Assembly: GCA_036307185.1 (NCBI GenBank)
Contig: JAXJYC010000046.1
Location: 42,898-106,897, forward strand
Source: SVEL01 sp017381055
GTDB lineage: Bacteria > Bacillota > Clostridia > Lachnospirales > Lachnospiraceae
DNA length: 64,000 nucleotides
Reading direction: 5' to 3'
The notes beneath the pieces were generated by a model. It was not told where the DNA came from. It did no database searches and saw only the letters and a list, made by a program, of their open reading frames with translations. This document shows, in pieces, positions 50,781 through 59,872 of this stretch (position 1 is its first letter; every line of letters begins with the position of its first letter). A program made the translations under genes and the position numbers.

Positions 50781-50808
50781 GGTTCTTCCCTCCTTAATAA
50801 TTTAATGT

Positions 50809-50831
50809 GCTAGCGGTTAATACCGCTAAGC
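50809..50831 (-). other. Hairpin upstream of rpsG
   Basis: GC-AGCGGT pairs with ACCGCT-GC around a four-base loop, 30 bases before the rpsG start. Could be an S7 control site. Confidence 0.45.
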
Positions 50832-50949
50832 TATTAGATCAACGGTACTCACTTTTAGATTGTGTTCGCGCACGGTATTGAAACGTGTATATATATCATA
50901 TAACCCTTTCTAATCCGGCACATTTCATTCAACCTATATTACTATTGCT

Positions 50950-51369
50950 CTATTTAGCGTCCTTTGGTCTCTTAGCGCCGTATTTAGAACGAGCCTGGCG
51001 TCTCTTTGCAACACCTGCTGTATCAAGTGTTCCTCTAACGATATGGTATCTTGTACCTGGAAGGTCTTTTACTCTTCCACCTCTGATAAGAACAACGCTA
51101 TGCTCCTGAAGGTTGTGACCTTCACCTGGGATGTAGCTTGTTACTTCGATACCGTTAGAAAGACGAACTCTGGCGATCTTTCTAAGAGCTGAGTTAGGCT
51201 TCTTAGGTGTAGCAGTCTTAACAGCTGTACATACACCTCTCTTCTGAGGAGCTGCAACATCAACAGCAACCTTTCTTAAAGAGTTGTAGCTCTTTAAAAG
51301 CGCTGGTGCAGTAGACTTCTTTACAGATGTCTGTCTTCCTTTTCTTACTAACTGGTTAAATGTAGGCAT
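50950..51369 (-). CDS. rpsL: 30S ribosomal protein S12
   Basis: A 139-residue decoding protein (MPTFNQLVRKGRQTSVKKST; TPKKPNSALRKIARVRLSNG; EHSVVLIRGGRVKDLPG). Both lysines linked to streptomycin response are present in wild-type context. First gene of the str operon. Confidence 0.99.
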   Translation of the reverse strand: MPTFNQLVRKGRQTSVKKSTAPALLKSYNSLRKVAVDVAAPQKRGVCTAVKTATPKKPNSALRKIARVRLSNGIEVTSYIPGEGHNLQEHSVVLIRGGRVKDLPGTRYHIVRGTLDTAGVAKRRQARSKYGAKRPKDAK

Positions 51370-51455
51370 TCTTTTTCACCTCCTGAATTAGAAATAAGTT
51401 AAATAGTTTATTTTAAGCGTACAAAAAGAACATGCTTTTTTTCGCACGCCTACTC

Positions 51456-51484
51456 ATTATACGAAGACATCATGTGTATGTCAA
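51456..51484 (-). promoter_or_regulatory. Consensus promoter of the str operon
   Basis: TTGACA (51479-51484), 17-bp spacer, TATAAT (51456-51461) on the minus strand; both hexamers perfect. The leader has a GCGTGC/GTACGC hairpin extended by A and U runs. Confidence 0.9.
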
Positions 51485-51515
51485 GAATTTTTTCATAGAT
51501 TTTTTGTAAAATAAT

Positions 51516-51544
51516 AGCACACTGTAACATGTCTACAGTGTGCT
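51516..51544 (-). terminator. Terminator of the YitT-family operon
   Basis: A perfect 11-bp hairpin (51516-51526 with 51534-51544) with a U-rich stretch after it on the minus strand, just before the str promoter. Confidence 0.8.
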
Positions 51545-51563
51545 AAACTTTTCATTATTAATC

Positions 51564-52439
51564 TTACACAATTTCTTCATATGGTGATTTATATCCTTCA
51601 CCTACGATTTCATTTGCAGATGTGATTATCATAAATGCATTATCATCTACCTGTCTTACAATATCCTGTGCCTTTGGAAGCATCTGCTTTGTCATGGCAC
51701 ACATTACTATCTTCTTATCTGAAGATGTATACGCACCAATTCCGTTTACATAGGTTACACCGCTGTCCAACTCTATCATAAACCTTTCCGCAATCTCTTC
51801 TTCCTTCTCACTTATTACAAAAATAAGTCTAGCACCTTCTCCACCATATAAAACAAAGTCTAACGCTTTACCACCAACAAATACACAGATACCTGCATAT
51901 GCAGCAAGCTCAACATCTCTAAAGACAATAGCTGAAGCCACAACTATCATTATATCTATGAATATAAATAGCTTTCCAGTTTCAATATGCGGAAATCGAA
52001 GTTTAAGAAGTCTCGCAATTATATCTGTACCTCCAGTAGATGCCCCAACCTTAAATATAAGACCAATACTCACTCCCATAAGAATTCCACCTATAAGAGC
52101 ACTAAGAAACAAATCATTTGTCGCAACTGGAAATCTTGCCGCCACGTCAATAAATACTGAACCCATAACTGTAGCAACTATAGTAGAGATAAAAAACTTA
52201 AGACCAAACTTCCATATACCAAGTATCACAATAGGTATATTTAAAACAAGTACAAGCACACCTGTTGGCATATTAAGAAAATGATTAATAATAATAGCTA
52301 TACCTGTTACACCACCTGGTGCCAAATTATTAGGATCTATAAACAAACTTATACCCACGGCGTACAAGGAAGACGCAACGGCTATAACTAAATATTCACA
52401 CACTAATTTAATTGCTGGATTTTTTATATTTCTAAACAT
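51564..52439 (-). CDS. YitT-family membrane protein
   Basis: A 291-residue protein with about five or six transmembrane helices (1-205) and a C-terminal cytoplasmic DUF2179 domain (SGVTYVNGIGAYTSSDKKIV). The GGVTGIAIIINHFLNMPTG segment is typical. Function is not established for the family; small-molecule transport is suspected. Last gene of a three-gene operon. Confidence 0.88.
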   Translation of the reverse strand: MFRNIKNPAIKLVCEYLVIAVASSLYAVGISLFIDPNNLAPGGVTGIAIIINHFLNMPTGVLVLVLNIPIVILGIWKFGLKFFISTIVATVMGSVFIDVAARFPVATNDLFLSALIGGILMGVSIGLIFKVGASTGGTDIIARLLKLRFPHIETGKLFIFIDIMIVVASAIVFRDVELAAYAGICVFVGGKALDFVLYGGEGARLIFVISEKEEEIAERFMIELDSGVTYVNGIGAYTSSDKKIVMCAMTKQMLPKAQDIVRQVDDNAFMIITSANEIVGEGYKSPYEEIV

Positions 52440-52453
52440 ATATTCTCCTTTTA

Positions 52454-53410
52454 TTATGATGGAATGTTACAATTCAAACCACTATGATATGACTTACAGC
52501 CTACAAATGCCATCAACGTCTTATACGCTGCACCTTTATTCATATCTGGCGACAAATAGTTATCAAGCAAAAACATCATCAGCGAAAAACGTCTATCAGC
52601 TTTCCCTAACATTTCTGGCACCGAATCTGTAGATGTCTTAGATAAATCCCACGGATTATGCCACTTCTTATGTTTTAAATTTAGTGGATCCTCATAACGT
52701 ACTTCCTTCGGCGAAGGAATAAATGGAGCCAAATATCTTTGGTTTCCAAACATCTTAGAAATCCTTGCTATAGCTCTATTAGTTTTTTCAGAAGCTATTC
52801 TAATAAGCTTCTGCTCCTTATACAAAGAATAAATAGCCATCTGAATTCCTGACCTAGTAATTCTCGAGTCATGGTATGTACTTCTAATGGCATAATATAA
52901 CATATCACATACAACAGCAGTCTCAGCTTCATTAAGATAAAACGTACTATTCTTCATAAACTCATAAGGAGTTGTCTTCTTATACATAGAAAGAAGTGTT
53001 ATATCCATATCTGATTCAAAACGAAAATGTTTTTCTAAATAATTAATCTCCTTATGAAGATAGTCTGTCATCCAATACACATAAGGATGACAAATGCAAT
53101 CAACAACATAATGAGATAAAAAACCACACAAATAAGAAATACCAATTTCTCTAGCTCTACCCTTGTGCAAATCTACATATGTTATCATATTCTTCAAAAA
53201 AACATCTGTCTTTGTTGTGTGCATAAGCGAACCAATATTCTTTCTAGCCGCCACAACCTCCGTTGCATAATAAAAGAAAATATCCGGACCAAGAAGTCCC
53301 AACTTATAGCTTCCTCTATTATTCTTTACAGCCTTTTTTACAATTGTATCGTCAGACATCTTTCTATATGAATGAACTCCGAACAAATAATGCATATCGT
53401 AACCTGGCAT
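52454..53410 (-). CDS. Zinc-dependent phospholipase C-like protein
   Basis: A 318-residue cytoplasmic protein with the Zn_dep_PLPC pattern: MHYLFG near the start, GLLGPDIFFYY, then SYLCGFLSHYVVDCICHPYV with His and Asp metal ligands. No signal peptide, unlike secreted toxins of the family; such intracellular forms are common in Clostridia and uncharacterised. Second gene of the operon. Confidence 0.8.
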   Translation of the reverse strand: MPGYDMHYLFGVHSYRKMSDDTIVKKAVKNNRGSYKLGLLGPDIFFYYATEVVAARKNIGSLMHTTKTDVFLKNMITYVDLHKGRAREIGISYLCGFLSHYVVDCICHPYVYWMTDYLHKEINYLEKHFRFESDMDITLLSMYKKTTPYEFMKNSTFYLNEAETAVVCDMLYYAIRSTYHDSRITRSGIQMAIYSLYKEQKLIRIASEKTNRAIARISKMFGNQRYLAPFIPSPKEVRYEDPLNLKHKKWHNPWDLSKTSTDSVPEMLGKADRRFSLMMFLLDNYLSPDMNKGAAYKTLMAFVGCKSYHSGLNCNIPS

Positions 53411-53431
53411 GTTATCACCACTTTCTACAAA

Positions 53432-54118
53432 CTAATCTTCCTTTGTCTTCACTGTAAGATTTCCAAGTTTAACACTTTCCCATATATCATCAACTTTGTA
53501 AGAATATGCTTTTTTTAATTCCTCATAATAAGAACCCTTAAGCTCTATCTCTTCCATAGTATAACCATCTTCAACTAATCCGCTCACATATTTTGAAGTA
53601 ATATATAATTTAATCATTATATTATATAAATCCTCATAAGAATAATCCATTACATCCATCTGCCTTGAAGTTAAATTCTTAAGAATAAGTCTAGCATCCT
53701 CACCAGCTAACTCCTCTTCGTCTTCTGTCAATGTAACGCCACCCTTAATAGCTTCTATATAATAGATATTATCCATAACACACTTATCTATAACTAAATC
53801 CTTGGCATACTTTCTTGTAGTGTAAAGTCCCTTTCCAAGTTTTACATTCCAATAAGCATTTAAATTATCACTATTGAACTGATGAGCCATATCATCAATA
53901 TCACCTTCCACATTGATAATATAATATCCAAGCTCTCTCAACGTAATTTCTTGAGTATACTCACTATCATTTACTGTAAGGACTTTTTCATCTAAATGTT
54001 CATTAAAAATGAAATCATCTTTTTTCTTACCATAATATATACAGAGAATAGCGCAAAGTGATAACACTATAATTATAACGCATGCTATAATTATAATATC
54101 TTGTTTTTTCTTACTCAT
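53432..54118 (-). CDS. Membrane-anchored SurA/PrsA-N-like protein without a PPIase domain
   Basis: A 228-residue protein with one N-terminal transmembrane helix (8-28) and an extracytoplasmic helical domain opening EKVLTVNDSEYTQEITLREL, which resembles the N-terminal chaperone domain of SurA/PrsA. No parvulin domain follows. A role in folding exported proteins is inference. First gene of the operon, 21 bases upstream of the phospholipase-like gene. Confidence 0.5.
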   Translation of the reverse strand: MSKKKQDIIIIACVIIIVLSLCAILCIYYGKKKDDFIFNEHLDEKVLTVNDSEYTQEITLRELGYYIINVEGDIDDMAHQFNSDNLNAYWNVKLGKGLYTTRKYAKDLVIDKCVMDNIYYIEAIKGGVTLTEDEEELAGEDARLILKNLTSRQMDVMDYSYEDLYNIMIKLYITSKYVSGLVEDGYTMEEIELKGSYYEELKKAYSYKVDDIWESVKLGNLTVKTKED

Positions 54119-54158
54119 CGCTTTCCTCCATTCTCTCTATACACTATGTTTAAATTTA

Positions 54159-54186
54159 GCACCTTACAGCCGAAGCTATAAGGTGC
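54159..54186 (-). terminator. Hairpin with C(UUCG)G loop after the MFS fragment
   Basis: Twelve-base arms at 54159-54170 and 54175-54186 pair at all but one position (a G-U on the minus strand), with a UUCG tetraloop on the minus strand. The U tract is interrupted. Confidence 0.6.
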
Positions 54187-54199
54187 CAATATGTATAAT

Positions 54200-54766
54200 T
54201 TATTTCTCTTCTTTATTTTCCTTAACAGGTCTTACCATGAACATACTAATTAAGAATGCTACGATATATAAAACACCTGTTACAAGTAATACTGTCTGAT
54301 ATCCTGTTGGGTTAACAAGATTTCCATCTACAAGCTTTGCCTCACCGAACTTATTTACAATCCAGTTAGCAAGCTGATTTCCTGTAAGACCAGCAAATGC
54401 CCAAGCTGATAATGTAATTCCGTGAAGAGCACTAATGCTTCCCATTCCGTAATTATCTGAAAGTAATGTAGGAACGTTTGAGAAGCCTCCGCCGTATCCA
54501 GCGTTAACTACCATAATCAATACAAGTACAAGAATTGTTAATCCTGTATTTCCAGCACCATTCTTTATACCACCTGTAAGAACAACTGCTCCTGTACAAA
54601 CGATAGATGCGATGAAGATAATCTTATACATTGTATTTCTATCCTTCATCTTATCTGCCATAGCTGATAAACCTAATCTACCACCTGCATTAAAGATAGC
54701 TGATACAGTAGAAACAATACCTACTGAAGCAGCAAGGCCGATACACTTGTTATTAATACCTTTCAT
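54200..54766 (-). pseudogene. MFS transporter (OFA family), C-terminal half only
   Basis: The 188-residue frame covers about six transmembrane helices corresponding to the second half of oxalate/formate antiporter-type MFS proteins (FNAGGRLGLSAMADKMKDRN; YGGGFSNVPTLLSDNYG; HGITLSAWAFAGLTGNQLA). Full proteins have 400 or more residues. The first half is absent, yet a promoter and an AAAGGAG site remain upstream, suggesting an internal deletion. Probably non-functional. Confidence 0.8.
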
Positions 54767-54813
54767 AACATGCCTACATAATATTTATTTACTTAATTTG
54801 TACACTCCTTTAT

Positions 54814-54842
54814 ATTCTACTCATTTTTTTTCATTTTTTCAA
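54814..54842 (-). promoter_or_regulatory. Retained promoter upstream of the MFS fragment
   Basis: TTGAAA (54837-54842), 17-bp spacer, TAGAAT (54814-54819) on the minus strand, with AAAGGAG about 12 bases further on. Confidence 0.5.
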
Positions 54843-54926
54843 GTAATTTCGATATAACATTACATTTCTTTCTGTGTTATGGGTATTATCCTTACTTAAT
54901 CCTTACTTAATTCCTCTATATTTTTC

Positions 54927-54955
54927 TTGAAAAATGACCATAAATACAGTATAAT
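54927..54955 (+). promoter_or_regulatory. Promoter of the HD-domain gene
   Basis: TTGAAA (54927-54932), 17-bp spacer, TATAAT (54950-54955). Confidence 0.75.
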
Positions 54956-54999
54956 ATTCTTGTATATTTTCGTGATAAATTGCATAAAGGGGAAATAGA

Positions 55000-56076
55000 A
55001 TGAAATACATAAAAAAGGATGAAATTAAAATAGGTCAAAGACTTGCAAAACCTATTTTCAATAAAGACGGCGTTTTGCTCTACAGCCGCGGAACTGTAGT
55101 AAATGAAAGTGTTTTACATCACATAAGCAACATGTCTACATATGGCTTCTATGTCTTAGATGCAGCAGAACCATTACCTGTTATATCCGAAGAAGAATTA
55201 GAATTCGAAAGATTCCAAACTACAGCATGTGTTACTTTACAGGAAGAATTAGAAGCTATTATGAACGGACAGGATTCAAAGAATCTTGATACATTAGCAC
55301 TAACTATTGTAAATAACTACGGAAGCCTTAGTAATAAGATTACTTTCATACAGAATATTAGAGATAATGAAGATAATGTATATAAGCATTGCCTTAACGT
55401 AGCTATACTATGTGCAATGATTTCTGGAAAGTTAGGAATCGACCGCAAGGAACAGTACAATTTAGTATTAGCTGCTTTTTATCATGATATAGGCAAACTT
55501 ATAGCTCCACAGGATATTATTAATAAACCTTCAAAGCTTACTATAGAAGAAATGTCTATTGTAAGAAAAGCAGAATTAGATGGGTTCGATATTGTAAAAA
55601 ACAGTTTCCAGCTTTCATCTGGAATAAAGAGATATATTTCTCAGTTAAAAATAGAATTACTCAACAAAATACCTGGCAATGCAAAACAGCCACAAACTCT
55701 TCTACTAGGAACAAAAATTCTCCAAGTAGCTGATATGTATGACATTCTTACTGCTATGCGTGTTTACAAGGATCCAACTTCAGAGTACGAGGCTGTTACA
55801 TTCCTTCAAGCTAGAGAAGAACAGTTTGATGAATCAATAGTTAATACACTTATTGAATCTATAAATATTCTTCCACCTGGTTGTTGTGTTGAGCTTACAA
55901 ATGGAGAAAAAGCTCTAGTACTTACTGAGAGTGAATATTATCCACTAAGACCTACAGTACTTAGTTTCAAAACAAACACAATGTACGATTTAAGTCAAAA
56001 GAAAGTTTATGAAACTGTTAAAATTAAATCCGTACTTAAGACATTAGACAACAGATTTATTATGAATTCAAATTAA
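55000..56076 (+). CDS. HD-GYP-type protein lacking the GYP motif
   Basis: A 358-residue protein. Residues 1-60 are a small N-terminal domain common in front of HD-GYP proteins (IKIGQRLAKPIFNKDGVLLY). The HD domain (about 120-260) has H of YKHCLNVA, the AAFYHDIGK pair and the late VADMYDILTA Asp. The HHE...GYP loop that binds cyclic di-GMP is not present; at that place stands IKRYISQLKIELLNKIPGN. So metal binding may persist but classical c-di-GMP hydrolysis is doubtful. Single gene with its own promoter and terminator. Confidence 0.8.
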   Translation: MKYIKKDEIKIGQRLAKPIFNKDGVLLYSRGTVVNESVLHHISNMSTYGFYVLDAAEPLPVISEEELEFERFQTTACVTLQEELEAIMNGQDSKNLDTLALTIVNNYGSLSNKITFIQNIRDNEDNVYKHCLNVAILCAMISGKLGIDRKEQYNLVLAAFYHDIGKLIAPQDIINKPSKLTIEEMSIVRKAELDGFDIVKNSFQLSSGIKRYISQLKIELLNKIPGNAKQPQTLLLGTKILQVADMYDILTAMRVYKDPTSEYEAVTFLQAREEQFDESIVNTLIESINILPPGCCVELTNGEKALVLTESEYYPLRPTVLSFKTNTMYDLSQKKVYETVKIKSVLKTLDNRFIMNSN

Positions 56077-56101
56077 TTTTTTTAATTTTTATTTACATCA
56101 A

Positions 56102-56132
56102 AAACGGTCAAGTCCAATGGACTTGACCGTTT
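56102..56132. terminator. Bidirectional terminator between the HD gene and rpoC
   Basis: A perfect 14-bp stem (56102-56115 with 56119-56132), A and T runs on the two sides. Confidence 0.85.
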
Positions 56133-56161
56133 CTTTATATCATTCAATGATAATATTTAAA

Positions 56162-59100
56162 TTATTCTTCCTCAGAAACAACTTCTACATCAGTTTCTTC
56201 CATATCTAATTCCTCTACGAATAAATCTTCTGTAGCCTCCTCAAATACTTCCTCTGTTGTAGCTTCTTCCTGATTATCTGTATCAAGCATTACTGAGCGA
56301 TATCTCTTCATACCTGTACCAGCTGGAATTAACTTACCGATAAGTACGTTTTCCTTAAGACCGATAAGTGGATCAACCTTACCATTAATAGCTGCTTCTG
56401 TAAGAACCTTTGTTGTCTCCTGGAATGATGCAGCAGATAAGAATGAATTTGTAGCAAGAGAAGCCTTTGTGATACCAAGCATTACCTGCTTACCAACAGC
56501 TGGCTCTTTTCCTTCTGCAACAAGCTGCTCATTAACTTCATTGAAGTCAAGAACATCTACAGAAGTACCTGATAAGAACTCTGTATCTCCGCTCTCCTCA
56601 ACCTTAATCTTTCTAAGCATCTGACGAACGATAACTTCGATATGCTTATCGTTGATCTCAACACCCTGGAGACGGTAAACTCTCTGAACTTCCTGGATCA
56701 TGTAATCCTGAACAGCACGAACACCCTTAATCTTAAGGATATCATGTGGATTTACAGAACCCTCTGTAAGCTCATCACCAGCCTCTAATGTTACGCCATC
56801 CTGAATCTTAATTCTTGAACCGTATGGAATAAGGTATGCCTTGCTCTCACCAGTTTCTTCGTTTGTTACAACGATTTCTCTCTTCTTCTTAGTATCCTTA
56901 ATCTCAGCCTTACCAGCGAACTCTGTGATAATCGCAAGTCCCTTTGGCTTTCTAGCCTCGAATAATTCTTCTACTCTTGGAAGACCCTGTGTAATATCGC
57001 CACCGGCAACACCACCAGTATGGAAAGTTCTCATTGTAAGCTGTGTACCAGGCTCACCGATTGACTGAGCAGCGATAATACCAACTGCCTCACCTACCTG
57101 AACAGCCTGACCTGTAGCCATGTTAGCACCATAACACTTAGCACAGATACCATTGTGAGACTTACATGAAAGGATTGTACGAATCTTAACTGATTCTCTT
57201 CCTGTAGCGATAACCTTAGCAGCACGCTTAGGTGTAATCATATGATTCTTCTTAACGATTATGTTGCCGTCAGCATCCTCAATTGTCTCAGCAGCATATC
57301 TACCTGTAATTCTATCTTCAAGTGACTCAATTGTCTCTGGACCATCTGTGAAAGCCTTAACTTCCATAAATGGAATTTCCTTACCTTCACAACAATCAAC
57401 GTCACGAACGATAAGCTCCTGCGAAACGTCAACAAGACGTCTTGTAAGGTATCCTGAATCGGCTGTACGAAGAGCTGTATCAGAAAGACCCTTTCTAGCA
57501 CCGTGAGCTGAGATGAAGTACTCGAGTACGTCAAGACCTTCACGGAAGTTAGACTTGATAGGGAGCTCGATAGTCTTACCTGTTGTATCAGCCATAAGAC
57601 CACGCATACCAGCAAGCTGCTTAATCTGCTTGTCAGAACCACGGGCACCTGAATCAGCCATCATATAGATGTTGTTGTACTTATCAAGACCGCCAAGAAG
57701 CGCCTTTGTAAGCTGATTATCGGCATCCTGCCATGTTGTGATAACTTCCTTATATCTTTCTTCATCTGTGATGAAACCACGACGGAAGTTTCTTGTAATC
57801 CTGTCTACTGTCTGCTCTGCCTTCTCAAGAATCTCCTTCTTGCTCTCAGGAACTGTCATATCTGAAATAGAAACTGTCATAGCAGCTCTTGTTGAGTACT
57901 TGTAACCCATAGCCTTGATATCATCAAGAACTTCTGCAGTCTTAGTAGCACCATGAGTATTGATAACCTTCTCAAGGATCTTCTTTAACTGCTTCTTACC
58001 AACATGGTAATCTACCTCAAGCTTTAATTCATCCTCAACTGTCTCTCTCTTTGTGAGACCTAAATCCTGTGGAAGAATCTCATTGAAGATAAATCTGCCA
58101 AGTGTTGACTTTGTAGTACCTGTAATTGTAGTACCATCTTCTAATGTTCTAGTCATTCTTACGTTGATGATTGAATGTAATGTAATTACATTGTTCTCGT
58201 ATGCAAGAATAGCCTCATTTACACTCTTGAAGAACATACCCTCGCCCTTAGCGCCTGGTCTCTCCTGTGTAAGGTAATAAATACCAAGAACCATATCCTG
58301 TGAAGGAACGGCAACAGGACCACCGTCTGAAGGCTTAAGTAAGTTGTTAGGCGAGAGGAGTAAGAATCTACACTCTGCCTGAGCCTCTACTGAAAGTGGA
58401 AGGTGAACAGCCATCTGGTCACCGTCGAAGTCAGCGTTGAACGCTGTACAAACAAGTGGATGAAGCTTAATAGCCTTACCTTCTACAAGGATTGGCTCGA
58501 AAGCCTGAATACCGAGTCTATGAAGTGTAGGAGCACGGTTAAGCATTACTGGATGCTCTCTGATAACGTCTTCAAGTACGTCCCAAACCTCTCTCTCAAG
58601 TCTCTCAACCATCTTCTTTGCCTGCTTGATATTGTGAGCAATACCTCTAGCAGCTAACTCTTTCATAACAAAAGGCTTGAATAACTCAATAGCCATTTCC
58701 TTTGGAAGACCACACTGATAAATCTTAAGTTCTGGTCCTACTACGATAACCGAACGTCCAGAGTAGTCAACACGCTTACCAAGAAGGTTCTGACGGAAAC
58801 GACCCTGCTTACCCTTTAACATATCAGAAAGAGACTTTAATGCTCTATTTCCTGGACCTGTTACAGGACGTCCACGACGACCATTATCGATAAGAGCATC
58901 TACAGCTTCCTGAAGCATTCTCTTCTCGTTACGAACGATAATCTCTGGAGCGCCTAACTCAAGGAGTCTCTCCAAACGGTTATTTCTATTGATAATTCTT
59001 CTATATAAATCATTTAAATCAGATGTTGCAAAACGTCCACCGTCAAGCTGAACCATTGGACGAATATCTGGCGGAATAACAGGAACTACTGTTAATACCA

Positions 59101-59854
59101 TCCACTCAGGTCTATTTCCTGAAGCTCTAAATGCCTCAACAACCTCTAATCTCTTAATAATTCTAGCTCTCTTCTGACCTGTAGCATCCTCTAAAGCAGC
59201 CTTTAACTCTGCTGAATCCTTCTCAAGGTCAATAGCCTCTAAAAGCTCTAAGATAGCTTCTGCACCCATACCTACACGGAATGAGCTGCCATACTTATCA
59301 TATGCATCTCTGAATTCTTTCTCAGAAAGAACCTGCTTATACATAAGTTCTGTATCGCCTGCATCAAGTACGATGTATGATGCAAAGTAAAGAACCTTCT
59401 CAAGTGTTCTTGGTGATAAGTCAAGGATTAATCCCATTCTACTAGGGATTCCCTTGAAATACCAAATATGGGATACAGGAGCTGCAAGTTCAATACGTCC
59501 CATACGTTCTCTACGAACTGAAGACTTTGTAACTTCAACACCACATCTATCACAAACAACGCCTTTGTATCTTATCTTCTTATACTTACCACAATGACAC
59601 TCCCAGTCCTTGCTAGGTCCAAAGATCTTTTCACAGAAAAGACCGTCCTTCTCAGGCTTAAGTGTTCTATAATTGATAGTCTCAGGCTTAGTTACATTAC
59701 CTTCCTGTAACCACTTCTGGTAAGCTTCGCTTGACTTATCTTCTGGTTCAGGAGTTCTATGTGACCATTCTCTAATCTTCTCTGGAGAAGCCAAACCTAT
59801 CTTAATCTTGTCAAATGTCATTGGTTCAAATGACGCCTGCTTATTTTCTGGCAT
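56162..59854 (-). CDS. rpoC: RNA polymerase beta-prime subunit
   Basis: A 1230-residue catalytic subunit. Zinc site CHCGKY...CDRCG near the N-terminus, catalytic NADFDGDQMAVH, bridge helix and the second zinc cluster (CKSHNGICAKCYG). The C-terminal tail is strongly acidic. The start is the ATG at 59854 after GAAGGGAG; a GTG nine bases upstream is too close to the site. Confidence 0.99.
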   Translation of the reverse strand: MPENKQASFEPMTFDKIKIGLASPEKIREWSHRTPEPEDKSSEAYQKWLQEGNVTKPETINYRTLKPEKDGLFCEKIFGPSKDWECHCGKYKKIRYKGVVCDRCGVEVTKSSVRRERMGRIELAAPVSHIWYFKGIPSRMGLILDLSPRTLEKVLYFASYIVLDAGDTELMYKQVLSEKEFRDAYDKYGSSFRVGMGAEAILELLEAIDLEKDSAELKAALEDATGQKRARIIKRLEVVEAFRASGNRPEWMVLTVVPVIPPDIRPMVQLDGGRFATSDLNDLYRRIINRNNRLERLLELGAPEIIVRNEKRMLQEAVDALIDNGRRGRPVTGPGNRALKSLSDMLKGKQGRFRQNLLGKRVDYSGRSVIVVGPELKIYQCGLPKEMAIELFKPFVMKELAARGIAHNIKQAKKMVERLEREVWDVLEDVIREHPVMLNRAPTLHRLGIQAFEPILVEGKAIKLHPLVCTAFNADFDGDQMAVHLPLSVEAQAECRFLLLSPNNLLKPSDGGPVAVPSQDMVLGIYYLTQERPGAKGEGMFFKSVNEAILAYENNVITLHSIINVRMTRTLEDGTTITGTTKSTLGRFIFNEILPQDLGLTKRETVEDELKLEVDYHVGKKQLKKILEKVINTHGATKTAEVLDDIKAMGYKYSTRAAMTVSISDMTVPESKKEILEKAEQTVDRITRNFRRGFITDEERYKEVITTWQDADNQLTKALLGGLDKYNNIYMMADSGARGSDKQIKQLAGMRGLMADTTGKTIELPIKSNFREGLDVLEYFISAHGARKGLSDTALRTADSGYLTRRLVDVSQELIVRDVDCCEGKEIPFMEVKAFTDGPETIESLEDRITGRYAAETIEDADGNIIVKKNHMITPKRAAKVIATGRESVKIRTILSCKSHNGICAKCYGANMATGQAVQVGEAVGIIAAQSIGEPGTQLTMRTFHTGGVAGGDITQGLPRVEELFEARKPKGLAIITEFAGKAEIKDTKKKREIVVTNEETGESKAYLIPYGSRIKIQDGVTLEAGDELTEGSVNPHDILKIKGVRAVQDYMIQEVQRVYRLQGVEINDKHIEVIVRQMLRKIKVEESGDTEFLSGTSVDVLDFNEVNEQLVAEGKEPAVGKQVMLGITKASLATNSFLSAASFQETTKVLTEAAINGKVDPLIGLKENVLIGKLIPAGTGMKRYRSVMLDTDNQEEATTEEVFEEATEDLFVEELDMEETDVEVVSEEE

Positions 59855-59872
59855 TTCGTTCACTCCCTTCTA

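Noticed and set aside
57259..57648. 129-codon minus-strand frame
   Set aside because: It overlaps rpoC in another frame on the same strand and has biased shadow composition.
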